Assembly: GCF_030548205.1 (NCBI RefSeq)
Contig: NZ_JAUORV010000014.1
Coordinates: forward strand, 95,380 to 159,379
Length of the DNA stretch: 64,000 bases
Source of the DNA: Aliiglaciecola sp. 3_MG-2023
GTDB taxonomy: Bacteria > Pseudomonadota > Gammaproteobacteria > Enterobacterales > Alteromonadaceae
Reading direction: 5' to 3'
Shown: positions 18,090 through 27,691 of the stretch, piece after piece
Layout: the number at the start of each line of letters is the position of its first letter
Numbering within the stretch: position 1 is the stretch's first letter
Translations under genes and position numbers: made by a program
The notes under the pieces: model-generated
Database searches by the model: none
Seen by the model: only the letters and a program-made list of their open reading frames with translations
Told to the model about the DNA's origin: nothing

Positions 18090-19376
18090 CTAGCTTTGTG
18101 TTCGATGATTGGAACGACGTTCATTCCAAGATAATGTGGTGTATACAATGCCAGCAAGAAAAATAGCATCAATGGCTGCTATTCCCGAAGGTGAGGGAAT
18201 TAAATTTTCGGTACTTAAAACCGCAAAAACGGCGCTAATCAACCATGCAATAAATCCTTTGGGGGCTATCGTTCGATTGTTGTTCAGAGAATCAATGTTG
18301 TATGCATGGGGGCGTATGACCAAGTAATCCATAATGATGATCCCAGCTACAGGAACAAAAATAATCGATAGGTAAAAGATAAAGGTAATAAAGTTATCGA
18401 GCAGGTTCAACAAAGCGAAAAAAACGCCTACTAAGCCTAAGCCAATAGTCACCCAAGTTGCGTTTAACCTAGGGAAGGTCGCGGTTGTGCTAAGCACTGC
18501 ACTGTACAAATTCAAAGAATTTAGCACCCAACTCCCAGCAATGACGATGATGGATGCGCCAATGCCTAAGCCTAAATCAATCATAATATCTAGTATGTTT
18601 GCATGTCCTGAAGATGCGCCGGCTAATCCCGCAGCTCCCATTACCAGCATTTGCACAACAACATAGGCAATAAACGCGATATAAATCGCATTAGACCAGT
18701 GTTTAACAAATCGCGTGATATCCGGTAAAATAATAGCGCCAATGATGATTGCGCCTACTACCGCTGAAATGCCATCACCGAGTGACAAAGTGGCGACTTT
18801 TTCGGTTGCTAGAATTTGTTCAAATGACTTTTCACTCAGCGCGGAATACGCCAGTAGGAAGGTCACACCGGCCAATACAGGCACCATTATTGTGGCTAGC
18901 CAATTAATCGCTCTAAACCCAATAACTGTAGTCAAAGTCATACAAAAACTGGCAAAAATAGCGAGGGTTAAAGGTGCGATATTGAGCCCAAAGACATCTA
19001 ATGCAAGGCGCGATACTGCATCTCCAAACAAGTTAATATTCACCCCAAACCAACCCAACAGTGATATGGCAAACGCGATATTAACTATGCTTGCGCCTTT
19101 GTCGCCAAACGCGATACGCACCAGTAAATAAGAGCTCATTCGAGTTTTAGCACCAATGACACCCATTACCCCACCAATGGCGAAGATAATCAGTGAGCCT
19201 ATAAATAATGCAAGTAGCGTTTGCATAGGCTCAAGAGCCTGATAGACCTCTAGACCTGTAATAAAAGTGGGTAATGAGAATGCGACCATTGCACCAACGG
19301 CAGCAACTCGAGGCCAGGGGACAAGTTGGCTATCCGTAATCCTTACCGCGGAAAATTCATTTAGTTCCGGCTTCAT
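18090..19376 (-). CDS. NCS1 family permease (cytosine permease-like)
   Basis: The 428-residue inner-membrane carrier has about twelve helices and NCS1/CodB character (PWPRVAAVGAMVAFSLPTFITG near the N-terminus in shorter blocks, then LLGWFGVNINLFGDA and a TRFVKHWSNA loop). NCS1 proteins import nucleobases, hydantoins or allantoin with Na or H. Sited between the TonB receptor and HyuA, it is the probable inner-membrane step for the same cyclic compound. Confidence 0.82.
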   Translation of the reverse strand: MKPELNEFSAVRITDSQLVPWPRVAAVGAMVAFSLPTFITGLEVYQALEPMQTLLALFIGSLIIFAIGGVMGVIGAKTRMSSYLLVRIAFGDKGASIVNIAFAISLLGWFGVNINLFGDAVSRLALDVFGLNIAPLTLAIFASFCMTLTTVIGFRAINWLATIMVPVLAGVTFLLAYSALSEKSFEQILATEKVATLSLGDGISAVVGAIIIGAIILPDITRFVKHWSNAIYIAFIAYVVVQMLVMGAAGLAGASSGHANILDIMIDLGLGIGASIIVIAGSWVLNSLNLYSAVLSTTATFPRLNATWVTIGLGLVGVFFALLNLLDNFITFIFYLSIIFVPVAGIIIMDYLVIRPHAYNIDSLNNNRTIAPKGFIAWLISAVFAVLSTENLIPSPSGIAAIDAIFLAGIVYTTLSWNERRSNHRTQS

Positions 19377-19448
19377 AGTGAAAACTCATAGTTGTGTAGA
19401 CTCTCTAACAACGAGCCCTTAAATAAGGGCTCACGAAAATTGAATCAT

Positions 19449-21671
19449 TTAGAAGTTATAGTCGAGTTGAACACCAAAACTTGAGCCTACGTTGGGGAAA
19501 CGTCCTAACGACACGACACTATTGCCTAACAAAACTAAGTCTTCTACTTGACGCTCATCTGTTAGATTATCTGCATAAGCCGTTACCGACCACACATCGG
19601 CTTCGAAGGTCGCTCTTAAGTTAACAAAGGTTTTCTTAGATGAAGCAATATCGGGAATATCAAAAGAAAATATTCGAGGACCGTTGTGGTTCAAGTCGGC
19701 GCGTAAAATTAAATCTATGTCTGATGACATTTCATATTGATACTCAGCGACCAAGTTAAGGTTGTAGTCAGCTACGTGTGGGAGCGAATAACCAACTAAT
19801 TCAGGGCGCTGCGCAAAAGTTTTAATGTCAGAGTCAATAATTCCACCATTGGCCATCAAGGTTAAATTTTCGCTGGCCTGAACTGATAACTCAAATTCAA
19901 TACCTTGAGTGGTTACATCGTCAACAGAGATGTTTTCTAAAGTAAAGGTCTCACCATTGAATCGGGTAATTTGCGCATCTTGTTGATCAATTCGAAACAA
20001 CGCAAAGTTAAAGGTACCGTTACCGTCTAGTACACTCGTTTTAAAGCCTACTTCAAAACTATCAGATATTTCTTTATCGAAGGTACGGCTAATATCGGGG
20101 TGAGGTTCGTTAAAACCGCCACTACGAAAGCCCCGTGAATAACCACCATAAAGAAGGGTGTCAGGGGTCATTTGATAGGCTGCCGAGAATTTAGGTTGTA
20201 GCTCAGAAAAGGTTTTTTTCTCGAAGGTATCTTCAACGTAGCGAGGATCAAAGGATTCTCTGTCGTCTGTGTCGTAACGCATTGCTGCTGTTAATTCCAG
20301 CTTATCGGTTAAATCGTAATTTAGCTGGGTAGATAAGGCCCATGCGCTGCTGGTGTTATCATCTAAAATACTAAAAACGATTAGACTCTCGTCAAAATCT
20401 GCGCGGGTTTGAGGTTGATTGCCGGCCAAATCGTCATAGCTATTGAATTCGCTATTGCGGGTGCGCTCTTGGGCAAAAGCGGCTACAGCCCAACGCAGCC
20501 GTGTGTCACCATTAGATTTTAGTCGTGCTTCAAATGTAGTTGATTCTACTTTTAATATATTTTCTTGGGCGCCGGCATAGTAAAAGCCGTCAAAATCACT
20601 TTCTTTATTTGAATAATCCGCATCTGAGAATCCGTTTTGATCTGATTCACTATAACCGGCAACTAATTCAAGGGTTGAAGCGTCAAATTCATGTGAAAAG
20701 CGCGCGCTAAACTCGGCTAAATCGCGGCTATCTAAACCGGGCACATTGTGCTCAACCTCTATTGAAAAATCTTCCACTGTGTTGGCATCAACTGCTTGAT
20801 AGTAACCGATACCGGATTCTGTATTCGTCAATCGAGCATTTAAATCTAAGATTGAGTCGTCGGAAACATCGATACTCAATTTACCAAAAACCGAATTCTC
20901 TTCATGAAAATCCACCTTTTGGTTCAAGAAAGTATTGTCTAGTTGTCCATCATAATCTCGTCTGTAAGCGCCGACTCTATAGTAAACTTGATCTTCGACT
21001 ACGGCTCCCGATGCAACACCAGAAACGCGGAAATCGTTACCGCTGGCGATGGATGTAGTGACTTTCGCCTCAAAATCGTTGGTTGGTCTGCGAGTAGTAA
21101 TGTTAACTGCACCGCCAATCGCACCTCGTCCATAGAGCGCACCTTGGGCGCCGCGCAGTACTTCAATTCGTTCAATATCAAACAGTTGTTGATTCATGAA
21201 CTCTAAATCTGAGGCTGTAATACCATCAACAACAAAAGCTAACGGGGCATCACCCACCTGGGGAGTAATTAATCCTCGAATTTGAATGCGTGCCAAACCC
21301 GGACGAAAATTGTCTAGCTGGCTAAGGTTTGGGGTTAGATCGGCAACATCACGAAAGCTTTTTATGCCAGCCCGTTCGATTTGTTCAGCATTAAATGAGG
21401 TAATCGACTCAGGAATGTTTTGGATGTTTTCAACACGCCCACGGGCGGTAACAACCACTTTTTCGATATCGGTTTCAATCATTTCTTGTTCTTGCGCCGT
21501 AACAACAGAGGGAGACATTGCAAGCATCAAGGAGCTTGGCAACATTATAGCGGCTGCAATTTTACTTAGACGGTGATTATTGACGGGGGTATTTTTTACA
21601 AACTCAGTAGTTGTGCGCTTAGACATGTTGTTGATTCCCATTATGCTTCGGTTGGCAATTTTCTTATTCAT
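19449..21671 (-). CDS. TonB-dependent receptor of the HyuA/DUF917 operon
   Basis: The 740-residue receptor has a signal region ending VVTAQE, a TonB-box segment EKVVVTARGR, a plug with FVVDGITASD and IEVLRGAQGALYGRGAIGG, and a barrel ending QLDYNF. The annotated start gives a long leader; ATG at 21623 (MSKRTTTEF) is an alternative that gives a more usual signal peptide. It is the promoter-proximal gene of the reverse unit with the permease, HyuA and DUF917, opposite the Lrp-type regulator. The substrate is inferred to be the compound handled by HyuA. Confidence 0.88.
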   Translation of the reverse strand: MNKKIANRSIMGINNMSKRTTTEFVKNTPVNNHRLSKIAAAIMLPSSLMLAMSPSVVTAQEQEMIETDIEKVVVTARGRVENIQNIPESITSFNAEQIERAGIKSFRDVADLTPNLSQLDNFRPGLARIQIRGLITPQVGDAPLAFVVDGITASDLEFMNQQLFDIERIEVLRGAQGALYGRGAIGGAVNITTRRPTNDFEAKVTTSIASGNDFRVSGVASGAVVEDQVYYRVGAYRRDYDGQLDNTFLNQKVDFHEENSVFGKLSIDVSDDSILDLNARLTNTESGIGYYQAVDANTVEDFSIEVEHNVPGLDSRDLAEFSARFSHEFDASTLELVAGYSESDQNGFSDADYSNKESDFDGFYYAGAQENILKVESTTFEARLKSNGDTRLRWAVAAFAQERTRNSEFNSYDDLAGNQPQTRADFDESLIVFSILDDNTSSAWALSTQLNYDLTDKLELTAAMRYDTDDRESFDPRYVEDTFEKKTFSELQPKFSAAYQMTPDTLLYGGYSRGFRSGGFNEPHPDISRTFDKEISDSFEVGFKTSVLDGNGTFNFALFRIDQQDAQITRFNGETFTLENISVDDVTTQGIEFELSVQASENLTLMANGGIIDSDIKTFAQRPELVGYSLPHVADYNLNLVAEYQYEMSSDIDLILRADLNHNGPRIFSFDIPDIASSKKTFVNLRATFEADVWSVTAYADNLTDERQVEDLVLLGNSVVSLGRFPNVGSSFGVQLDYNF

Positions 21672-21797
21672 TTGTTTTCATAGTATATTACTTAACGATG
21701 AAAATTTTCTGTTGAAGACACAGCACACTAACGGATAATCTTTAGCCTAAGGCCGTTTTCACAAAACAATCGTTTTTTAATTTAAAATGGGTTCCCA

Positions 21798-22298
21798 ATG
21801 AGCAATAAGAAAAACATTAAGCTAGATCAGATCAATAGAAAAATAATAACGATTGTTCATACTCAGGCAGATATATCCAATCAAGAACTCAGTGAGCGTG
21901 TGGGGTTGTCAAACAGCGCCTGTTTTCAACGCACCAAAGCACTTAAGGAAGCTGGATACTTTAATGGCTTTTATACTGATTTGGATTTAAACCGCATTGC
22001 TAAAAACGTATTGGCTTATATTGAATTTACCTTAGAATCTAATAATCCCAAGGCCAGACAAAGGTTTGAAGAGGCTATTAACGAGATACCTGAATTTATG
22101 GATTGCCTACGTATAACCGGGGACAGCGATTACATCTGCTTTACTTGCTGCTCTGATACCCAAAAACTGGATGAGATATGCGATATGGTGAATGGCAACC
22201 CCGAATTGGGCATACAGAAACTCAAAACAAATATTATTTTAGAGCGCGCAAAGTGGTATTTAGGTTATCCGTTACAGAAGTTAGAGTGGTTGGAATAA
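21798..22298 (+). CDS. Lrp/AsnC family transcriptional regulator
   Basis: The 166-residue protein has an N-terminal winged helix (LDQINRKIITIV, ISNQELSERVGLSNSACFQRTKAL) and a C-terminal RAM domain (ITGDSDYICFTCCSD). Members bind small amino-acid-like effectors. It is divergent from the TonB-receptor operon with 126 bp between them, so it probably controls that operon and itself. Confidence 0.88.
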   Translation: MSNKKNIKLDQINRKIITIVHTQADISNQELSERVGLSNSACFQRTKALKEAGYFNGFYTDLDLNRIAKNVLAYIEFTLESNNPKARQRFEEAINEIPEFMDCLRITGDSDYICFTCCSDTQKLDEICDMVNGNPELGIQKLKTNIILERAKWYLGYPLQKLEWLE

Positions 22299-22475
22299 CA
22301 CTAAATCCACTTTAGGTGGGCAAAGATTTTTGGTCTTAACCAACCCGTAAAATTTTATTCTATATGAAAATTTGATAGTTGAGTAGGAGGGGGGATAGAA
22401 TTCTCCTCACGTTTTGTCTCTACTCAAAGAGTTAATTATCTTCGATAACAATGTGGTCAAATCTCACCACAAAGA

Positions 22476-23315
22476 CTATCTATTTAAGTGGCTTGCATGA
22501 AAACGCAAGTGTTCTTCAATGAAACTAGCGATAAAGTAATAGCTATGGTCATAACCTTCATGAATTTTCAATTCAAGTGTGTAATCACGCATCTTCGCTG
22601 CAGCTTCTAACGTTTCGGGTTTTAACTGCTCAAGCAGAAAATCATCAGCGCCACCCTGATCAACTTTTGCTGGCACAAAGTGAGTCGCTTGTTTCATTAA
22701 TTCACTAGCATCATGATTCTGCCAAGTGGTTTTATCTTTGCCTAAATATGCACTAAAGGCTTTTTGTCCCCAAGGCGTTGATATGGGGTTACAAATAGGA
22801 CTAAATGCCGACATTGAGCTGTAGCGTGTAGGGTTCAACATAGCGATGCTGAGTGCGCCATGTCCTCCCATTGAATGACCACTGATGGCGCGTTTATCAG
22901 AAACTGGAAACGTCTCTTCGATGAGTTTCGGCAGTTCTTTAACCACATAATCATACATTTGATAGTGACGGTTCCATGGGGCTTGCGTAGCATTGACATA
23001 AAAACCTGCGCCCTGTCCCAAATCATAATGCTTATCATCAGCCACTTCTTCACCTCGAGGGCTGGTATCGGGAGCAACAATAGCGATACCCAACTCGGCA
23101 GCGACACGTTGAACACCAGACTTTTGCATAAAATTCTCATCGGTACAGGTTAAGCCTGATAACCAGTACAATACCGGAACCTTTTTGCCACTTGAAATGT
23201 GTGGCGGAAGGTAAATTGCAAATCGCATACTGCAATTTAACGCCTGCGATTGGTGGCTATATTGTTTGTGCCAGCCCGCAAAACTTTTGTTGGCACTTAA
23301 ATTTTCAATTGTCAT
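22476..23315 (-). CDS. fghA: S-formylglutathione hydrolase
   Basis: This is an esterase-D type alpha/beta hydrolase of 279 residues. The nucleophile elbow is SGHSMGGHGA, the acid lies in a GADDFL context and the catalytic His in GYDHSYYFI. It hydrolyses S-formylglutathione to formate and glutathione, the second step of formaldehyde detoxification in the cytosol. It is directly downstream of the class III alcohol dehydrogenase and probably cotranscribed with it. Confidence 0.95.
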   Translation of the reverse strand: MTIENLSANKSFAGWHKQYSHQSQALNCSMRFAIYLPPHISSGKKVPVLYWLSGLTCTDENFMQKSGVQRVAAELGIAIVAPDTSPRGEEVADDKHYDLGQGAGFYVNATQAPWNRHYQMYDYVVKELPKLIEETFPVSDKRAISGHSMGGHGALSIAMLNPTRYSSMSAFSPICNPISTPWGQKAFSAYLGKDKTTWQNHDASELMKQATHFVPAKVDQGGADDFLLEQLKPETLEAAAKMRDYTLELKIHEGYDHSYYFIASFIEEHLRFHASHLNR

Positions 23316-23370
23316 TGGAATACCTCATGGAATGCCCAAAATAATTACTATTTTGGGCAATGTAGTGACT

Positions 23371-24519
<1,149 letters not shown>

Positions 24520-24560
24520 TTAGTTCTAATTTAAAAATAGCAATGTTTTGTGCCGTATCT

Positions 24561-24887
24561 TTAATGGGCGTGACCTTGAGATAGATTAATGATGGCTACC
24601 CCTACAGCGACAAACGCCATGCCAAACCAGGTTGTTAGGTCAAGGTGTTGGCGATAAATGACCGTTGACAATAGGGTGACGGTAATAATGGCAAGACCTG
24701 CCCATAGGGCGTGCACGATACCAATAGGCATGTTTTTCATTGCTTGCCCTAGAAACATAAAGGCACCCAGGTGACCGAGTAACACTAGAAGACTTGGCAG
24801 CGGTTTGGTGAAACCATCGGTCTCTTTCAAAGCCACATGTGAAATGGCTTCAGCGGCGACACCTAAAAACAAAAATAACCAGCTCAT
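24561..24887 (-). CDS. SMR family small multidrug or guanidinium exporter
   Basis: The 108-residue four-helix protein has the family's essential membrane glutamate (about Glu13 in GVAAEAISHVALK) and the helix 3 pattern IGIVHALWAGLAI. It exchanges protons for cationic compounds. The sequence differs somewhat from both EmrE and SugE/Gdx, so I do not assign a subtype. It may be in the same direction unit as frmA-fghA, but a link in function is not evident. Confidence 0.85.
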   Translation of the reverse strand: MSWLFLFLGVAAEAISHVALKETDGFTKPLPSLLVLLGHLGAFMFLGQAMKNMPIGIVHALWAGLAIITVTLLSTVIYRQHLDLTTWFGMAFVAVGVAIINLSQGHAH

Positions 24888-25028
24888 CGTTGCGTCCTCT
24901 TAACGTTTGCGACATGAAACGCCGTGATATTTCACAGCATGTTTCGGATATGGGAGCCATTATAGTTATTTCTAAATAAGTGATAATATGCTATTTAATT
25001 AAATTACTTTTACGATATGGTAATAATC

Positions 25029-25895
25029 ATGCAATGGGAAGGTATCATTGAATTTGTTTATGTCGCCGAAAACGAGAGTTTTACTCAGGCCTCCAAAAAA
25101 ATGGCTATTTCGACCGCTCAAGTCAGCAGACAGATAACAGCGCTGGAAAAACGACTTAATACTAAATTGTTTTATCGTACAACACGCAAAGTATCCTTAA
25201 CTGAAGAAGGGCGGGTTTTTTATCAACACTGTCGTAGTGTACTCGATGGGTTAGATGCAGCAGAGCGTGCCATAACAAACTTGCAATCGAAACCTCAGGG
25301 AAAAGTAAAGCTGACGGCTCCCGTAACCTTTGGTGAACAACAAATATTACCGCTAGTCAATAATTTCGCCTTGCAATACAGCGATATTGAGGTAAATGCG
25401 TTGCTGACTAATCAGAATTTAGACTTGGTGGAAGGAGGGTACGATTTAGCGATTCGGCTTGGCAGGTTAACTGATTCAACGATGATGGCGAAAAAACTGG
25501 GAAAGCGAACCAACTATGTGTGTGCATCATCAGCGTATATTGATAAACATGGCATACCTCACTCCTTGTCTGAATTGAGTACACACGTTTGTTTATTGGG
25601 AACTCTGGATTATTGGCACTTTAGAGAGTCAGGCAAAGAGAAAAATATTCGCGTGAATGGAAAACTTCGCTACAACAGTGGTTTTGGACTTGTTGATGCG
25701 GCATTAAAGGGCTTGGGCATAGTACAATTGCCCGATTATTATGTTCAAGAACACCTGCAAAGTGGAAGTTTGATTTCATTGCTGGATAATTATCGCGCCC
25801 CTGATGAAGGCATTTGGGCTATTTACCCTCAAAATCGCCACCTATCTCCCAAAATAAGATTATTAGTGGATTATTTGGCAGAGCAATTACATTAA
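25029..25895 (+). CDS. LysR family transcriptional regulator
   Basis: It has an N-terminal winged helix (FVYVAENESFTQASKKM, ISTAQVSRQITALEKRL) followed by an effector domain. ATG 25029 places MQWEGIIEF at the start; ATG 25017 gives four more residues. It is divergent from the SMR exporter across about 130 bp and may regulate it. The effector is not predictable. Confidence 0.88.
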   Translation: MQWEGIIEFVYVAENESFTQASKKMAISTAQVSRQITALEKRLNTKLFYRTTRKVSLTEEGRVFYQHCRSVLDGLDAAERAITNLQSKPQGKVKLTAPVTFGEQQILPLVNNFALQYSDIEVNALLTNQNLDLVEGGYDLAIRLGRLTDSTMMAKKLGKRTNYVCASSAYIDKHGIPHSLSELSTHVCLLGTLDYWHFRESGKEKNIRVNGKLRYNSGFGLVDAALKGLGIVQLPDYYVQEHLQSGSLISLLDNYRAPDEGIWAIYPQNRHLSPKIRLLVDYLAEQLH

Positions 25896-25926
25896 AGGCC
25901 GTTATATTATTCAGCGTATTAATCTA

Positions 25927-26025
25927 ATGCAATTCCAAGCATGGGTAGATTGGGGTGTGACATTATTTGCGGCAGTATTAATTTTTTTCTTTATTGCCAA
26001 AAGGCGTTTTATCATCGTATTTTAA
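25927..26025 (+). CDS. Possible 32-residue membrane peptide
   Basis: A short reading frame MQFQAWVDWGVTLFAAVLIF followed by a basic end (AKRR) would make a single-helix peptide. There is no convincing Shine-Dalgarno, and I do not recognise it. It may be coincidental or a remnant of a longer gene between the LysR gene and the miaE fragment. Confidence 0.2.
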   Translation: MQFQAWVDWGVTLFAAVLIFFFIAKRRFIIVF

Positions 26026-26049
26026 GAAGTCTTATTTGTTTGGAAACGT

Positions 26050-26178
26050 TGTTAATCCTCATCAAAAGCTTGTTAAGGTGTGACCCCCAAGATTGGATCG
26101 ACGTAGCTACCAAGCCTAAAATCTGCCTACGTTATTAGTCGATCACGCTAACTGCGAGCTAAAGGCATAGGTGTGCAA
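26050..26178 (+). pseudogene. Truncated, frameshifted copy of the miaE 5' end (fragment 1)
   Basis: Reading frames in this stretch give RCDPQDWIDVATKP, then after a -1 shift near 26118 NLPTLLVDHANCELKA and a TAG stop. This parallels the MiaE N-terminus (CPTPQSWIDEAIKGENLPTLLVDHANCELKA in the intact gene, in two overlapping parts). The last 52 bp (26127-26178) match fragment 2 apart from one base or less, including an extra 18 bp, AAAGGCATAGGTGTGCAA, absent from intact miaE. The parDE module follows directly. Confidence 0.75.
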
Positions 26179-26281
26179 CAGTATTTGATACAAAATTTGT
26201 TTACGAGCTATTACTTTGTCCAGAGATACCTATCCAGTAAATATCAAAAATGAATCCCAACTATATACACGATAATTCCTT

Positions 26282-26309
26282 TTGTATAACAGTCGAATTG
26301 AACTATAAT
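26282..26309 (+). promoter_or_regulatory. Sigma-70 promoter of parD
   Basis: TTGTAT (26282-26287), a 16-bp spacer and a perfect TATAAT (26304-26309) lie 41 bp before parD. Confidence 0.6.
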
Positions 26310-26320
26310 CTCATCAATAG

Positions 26321-26335
26321 TATGAATATTTCATA
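26321..26335. promoter_or_regulatory. Palindromic operator before parD
   Basis: TATGAATATTTCATA, made of arms TATGAA/TTCATA around TAT, lies between the -10 and the Shine-Dalgarno of parD. ParD-type antitoxins commonly bind such palindromes to repress their own operon; the binding here is inferred. Confidence 0.5.
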
Positions 26336-26350
26336 TTTTGGGGGAGTATA

Positions 26351-26596
26351 ATGTCAACAACTCGCAAAACTATTACGGTGACAGACCAACAAGATAAATG
26401 GATAAAAGCTCAAATTGCAGCTGGCCGTTATACTAACGATAGCGAATATATCCGCGCTCTTTTACGCAATGATCAGGAACAAAATAGCCATGATGACGCT
26501 ATTAGAAAAGCATTAATTGAAGGCGAAGCAAGCGGAAAACCTCAGCTATTCAATGTAAGTGAATTCAAAGAAAGAATGAAGACTAAACATGCCTAG
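26351..26596 (+). CDS. parD: ParD-family antitoxin
   Basis: The 81-residue protein has an N-terminal ribbon-helix-helix (TRKTITVTDQQDKWIKAQI, RYTNDSEYIRALLR) and a flexible C-terminal part that would wrap the toxin. GGGGAG lies five bases before the ATG. The gene overlaps the toxin frame by eight bases, the usual antitoxin-first layout. The antitoxin is intact although the toxin is broken. Confidence 0.88.
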   Translation: MSTTRKTITVTDQQDKWIKAQIAAGRYTNDSEYIRALLRNDQEQNSHDDAIRKALIEGEASGKPQLFNVSEFKERMKTKHA

Positions 26597-26879
26597 TTAT
26601 CGTCTTGCTCCATCGGCTGAGCAGGACATGGAAGCTATTTGGCAGTACTCTTTTTAACAATGGGGTATCAACCAAGCTAACATTTATATTGATGAACTGG
26701 TTTCAGCTTTTGAAGGTTTGGCAGCTTCATCTTCACAGGCGATATCCTGTGATAATATTCGGGTAGGATATAAATTCTATCGCCAAGGAAAGCATCTGAT
26801 CTATTTTAAAACAACCAATTATGGTGTGGCGGTTATTAGAATTCTGCATGAGCGAATGTTGCCTAGTCTTCATCTTTAA
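26589..26879 (+). pseudogene. parE: ParE-family toxin with an in-frame stop at codon 23
   Basis: Frame 26589 reads MPSYRLAPSAEQDMEAIW, QYSF, a TAA stop at 26655-26657, then without any frame change QWGINQANIYIDELVSAFEG and on to VIRILHERMLPSLHL. This is a full-length RelE/ParE fold apart from the stop. In family members this position is often Glu or Asp before QWG, so a single G-to-T change (GAA to TAA) is the simplest explanation. There is no obvious internal restart, so the gyrase-poisoning toxin should be inactive. A sequencing error is a formal alternative. Confidence 0.88.
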
Positions 26880-26906
26880 CCTTTATCTCTCAAAGGATAC
26901 CCTTTC

Positions 26907-27047
26907 TTGCATATTTCAGAGCTACTTTCTCCAATAAACAATTTCCTACAATGCTCAACCCCGCAAAGCTGGATTGATGAAGCAATTAAAGGGGAAAATC
27001 TGACTACGTTATTAGTCGATCACGCTAACTGCGAGCTAAAGGCATAG
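26907..27047 (+). pseudogene. Truncated copy of the miaE 5' end (fragment 2)
   Basis: From a TTG with AAAGGA ten bases upstream, 46 codons give a MiaE-like N-terminus: first a diverged stretch LHISELLSPINNFLQC, then STPQSWIDEAIKGEN, LTTLLVDHANCELKA and a TAG stop. Bases 26956-27037 match intact miaE 27747-27828 at 80 of 82 positions, while the bases before are clearly diverged. The end is the same extra 18 bp as in fragment 1. The ccdAB module follows. It may still be translated as a peptide. Confidence 0.85.
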
Positions 27048-27055
27048 GTGTGCAA
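27038..27055 (+). repeat. 18-bp junction shared by both miaE fragments
   Basis: AAAGGCATAGGTGTGCAA is identical at 26161-26178 and 27038-27055. In both places it is the last sequence in common before the flanks diverge into different toxin-antitoxin modules. Intact miaE has a different sequence here (27829 onward). It may mark a recombination boundary. Confidence 0.75.
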
Positions 27056-27098
27056 TTGCCCTAACGACGGAGAAATAGCCAGTGCGCCAACGTACAAC

Positions 27099-27126
27099 TT
27101 GACTGCGCATGAAATATGCGCATAAT
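27099..27126 (+). promoter_or_regulatory. ccdAB promoter with palindromic operator in the spacer
   Basis: TTGACT (27099-27104), 16 bp and CATAAT (27121-27126) form a good promoter. The arms TGCGCAT (27104-27110) and ATGCGCA (27116-27122) fill the space between the hexamers, so a CcdA/CcdB complex bound there would block RNA polymerase. This is the expected autoregulation layout of a type II module. Confidence 0.65.
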
Positions 27127-27156
27127 AAAATCAATGTTTTAGAAAAAGGTCTGTTT

Positions 27157-27387
27157 ATGGCAACGACTAACAAAATTCCTTGCAATACATCAATAGACGC
27201 TCAACTAATTAATGAGGCTAGAGAACTTAAATTAAGCCCATCGGCGATTTTGGAAGAAGCACTAGGCAAAGCAGTGAAGCTAGCAAAATACCAACGTTGG
27301 TGCCAGGAAAACAAGCAAGCGATTGAAGATCACAATAATGTTGTAATGAAGCACGGAACTTTCTCTGAAAGAATTAGGCAGCTATGA
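27157..27387 (+). CDS. ccdA: CcdA-family antitoxin
   Basis: The 76-residue protein begins MATTNKIPCNTSIDAQLINE, continues with ARELKLSPSAILEEALGKAV (ribbon-helix-helix) and ends in the CcdB-binding tail (QRWCQENKQAIEDHNNVV, then GTFSERIRQL). ATG 27157 is chosen because it is downstream of the promoter; the longer frame from 27109 would start inside the operator. The stop overlaps the toxin start as ATGA. Confidence 0.88.
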   Translation: MATTNKIPCNTSIDAQLINEARELKLSPSAILEEALGKAVKLAKYQRWCQENKQAIEDHNNVVMKHGTFSERIRQL

Positions 27388-27683
27388 ATTTTACGCAATT
27401 TTCATTGTGTGAAGCCTATGAACAACGCTTAGTTATTCTGACAAATACACTCTTCAATGATGTTGAGAGTATTTTGGTTGCACCTATCCAAATTCAAGCA
27501 GAACGAATACTGATAAAGGGGTTACAAATTCCACTAATCATTAATGATACAAATTGCTACGTCGATTTGTTAGATATTGCGACGATTTCAAAGAAAAACA
27601 TTAAACCTGTTGCCTGTTCTGATTTGTCAGAGTATCGAACGGCAATCAAAGCTGGCTTAGATTTATTGATTGATGGATTTTAA
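27384..27683 (+). CDS. ccdB: CcdB-family gyrase toxin
   Basis: This 99-residue CcdB-like protein begins MNFTQFSLCEA, has the central strand pattern RILIKGLQIPLIIND and ends in the family's hydrophobic-aromatic tail (AGLDLLIDGF). CcdB traps DNA gyrase. The frame is open over its full length, unlike parE nearby, so this module may be active. It ends eight bases before the intact miaE start. Confidence 0.85.
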   Translation: MNFTQFSLCEAYEQRLVILTNTLFNDVESILVAPIQIQAERILIKGLQIPLIINDTNCYVDLLDIATISKKNIKPVACSDLSEYRTAIKAGLDLLIDGF

Positions 27684-27691
27684 ATAGCATA

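Noticed and set aside
27038..27098. Possible integron attC site before ccdAB (toxin-antitoxin cassettes are typical of integrons)
   Set aside because: No convincing attC R/L boxes or GTTRRRY core could be read at either cassette edge, and no integrase is present. The miaE-fragment arrangement is not typical of integrons.
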